Assembly (NCBI GenBank): GCA_934216505.1
Contig: CAKQBW010000011.1
Location: forward strand, 1 to 39,617
Length of the DNA stretch: 39,617 nt
Source: an uncultured Alphaproteobacteria bacterium
GTDB lineage: Bacteria; Pseudomonadota; Alphaproteobacteria; CAAHEQ01; UBA3637
Direction of reading: 5' to 3'
Below the pieces are notes generated by a model. It was not told the origin of the DNA. It saw only the letters and a program-made list of their open reading frames with translations, and made no database searches. The number at the start of each line of letters is the position of its first letter. The first letter of the stretch is position 1. Of this stretch, positions 39,271-39,617 are shown one piece after another. Position numbers and translations under genes: made by a program.

Positions 39271-39573
39271 TTATTCTGCGTCACTTTTTCCATTACTACT
39301 TGAACCTGCCACCCATCTTACTGATCTGAGAACCATTATAGCGGCGGGATGGGTATCACAGCTTACATCACTTTCAAATACAAAGATTATTTCGCCAAAC
39401 ATGCCGTTTTCTCGCTTTAAACGAATATCCATGCACCGCTTATTCGATGCGTTGATTTCATCAAGTCGTTTATTAAGGTCGGTAATTAAAACATCTGGCG
39501 TATATTCTTCGCCGAACTCTAGAAGACAATTCTTGTAGAATTTAAGGTACTCGGCAAGTACCTTTTCTTTCAT
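39271..39573 (-). CDS. Unknown protein at the right edge
   Basis: The product has 100 residues. It is helical at the N-terminus (LAEYLKFYKNCLLEFGEEYT, PDVLITDLNKRLDEINASNK) and Gly/Ser-rich at the end (AGSSSNGKSDAE). No family is recognised. Its ATG is 44 bp from the right end of the window, so its promoter is not visible. Confidence 0.6.
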   Translation of the reverse strand: MKEKVLAEYLKFYKNCLLEFGEEYTPDVLITDLNKRLDEINASNKRCMDIRLKRENGMFGEIIFVFESDVSCDTHPAAIMVLRSVRWVAGSSSNGKSDAE

Positions 39574-39617
39574 GTTTCTTCTTTTACAAGAGACTGAAAC
39601 AACAAAATAGTATTCCT

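Noticed and set aside
1..39617. tRNA genes, integrase, reverse transcriptase, lysis cassette
   Set aside because: No convincing sequence for any of these was found on either strand in this window.

Overview
The window is about 39.6 kb of a tailed, long-tailed (siphovirus-type) phage or prophage of a Bacteroidota host, most likely a Bacteroides or Prevotella relative. The host call rests on four promoters with the Bacteroidota pattern (TTTG, a 19-20 bp gap, then TAnnTTTG), weak ribosome binding sites, a TAA-dominated stop usage, and protein families typical of gut Bacteroidota phages (DUF5681 small terminase, ParB-DUF4417 fusion, DUF4373-like replication protein). No integrase, reverse transcriptase, tRNA or CRISPR array was seen, so integration state cannot be told from this piece.

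Layout. Most genes lie on the minus strand and are read right to left. From the right edge: two unknown genes (39573-39022), a hairpin before a recombination/replication block (ERF annealing protein, a 40-aa membrane peptide, PD-(D/E)XK nuclease, SSB, NinB-like protein, DUF4373-like replication protein; 38818-35459), then many small accessory genes (35586-30160) including MazG, a DUF1566/C-type-lectin protein that looks like a diversity-generating retroelement target, and a gene split at an A8 run. A compositionally foreign GNAT acetyltransferase gene (30011-29658) sits in decayed sequence. A strong promoter at 29527-29557 then starts the first late operon: DUF1064 nuclease, PLD-like protein, ParB-DUF4417, JAMM-like protein, small and large terminase, portal, a tail assembly chaperone with a T9 slippery site, a 1528-aa tape measure, tail/baseplate proteins, and at the end a Mu F/SPP1 gp7-type minor head protein fused to an HExxH domain (13492-11603).

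A 4.1-kb plus-strand cassette (7470-11611) interrupts the structural genes. It carries small unknown genes, a Bro-N antirepressor-like gene, and just before that gene its own promoter, a highly structured candidate non-coding RNA and a terminator-like hairpin. The 642-bp region between this cassette and the second late operon contains a 125-bp near-perfect palindrome, four 11-bp iterons and two divergent promoters. The second late operon (6827 to the left edge) encodes scaffold, head-associated protein, major capsid protein, head-tail connectors, tail terminator, tail tube, Ig-like and fibre proteins, and the start of a glycosyltransferase.

So head genes are split: terminase, portal and minor head protein are in one operon, with the tape measure between portal and minor head protein, while scaffold and capsid are in another operon under a divergent promoter. 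The strongest candidates for undescribed biology are the structured RNA at 9875-10060, the palindrome plus iterons at 7015-7251, the possible remote-template DGR target at 31614-32210, and the minor-head/zincin fusion.
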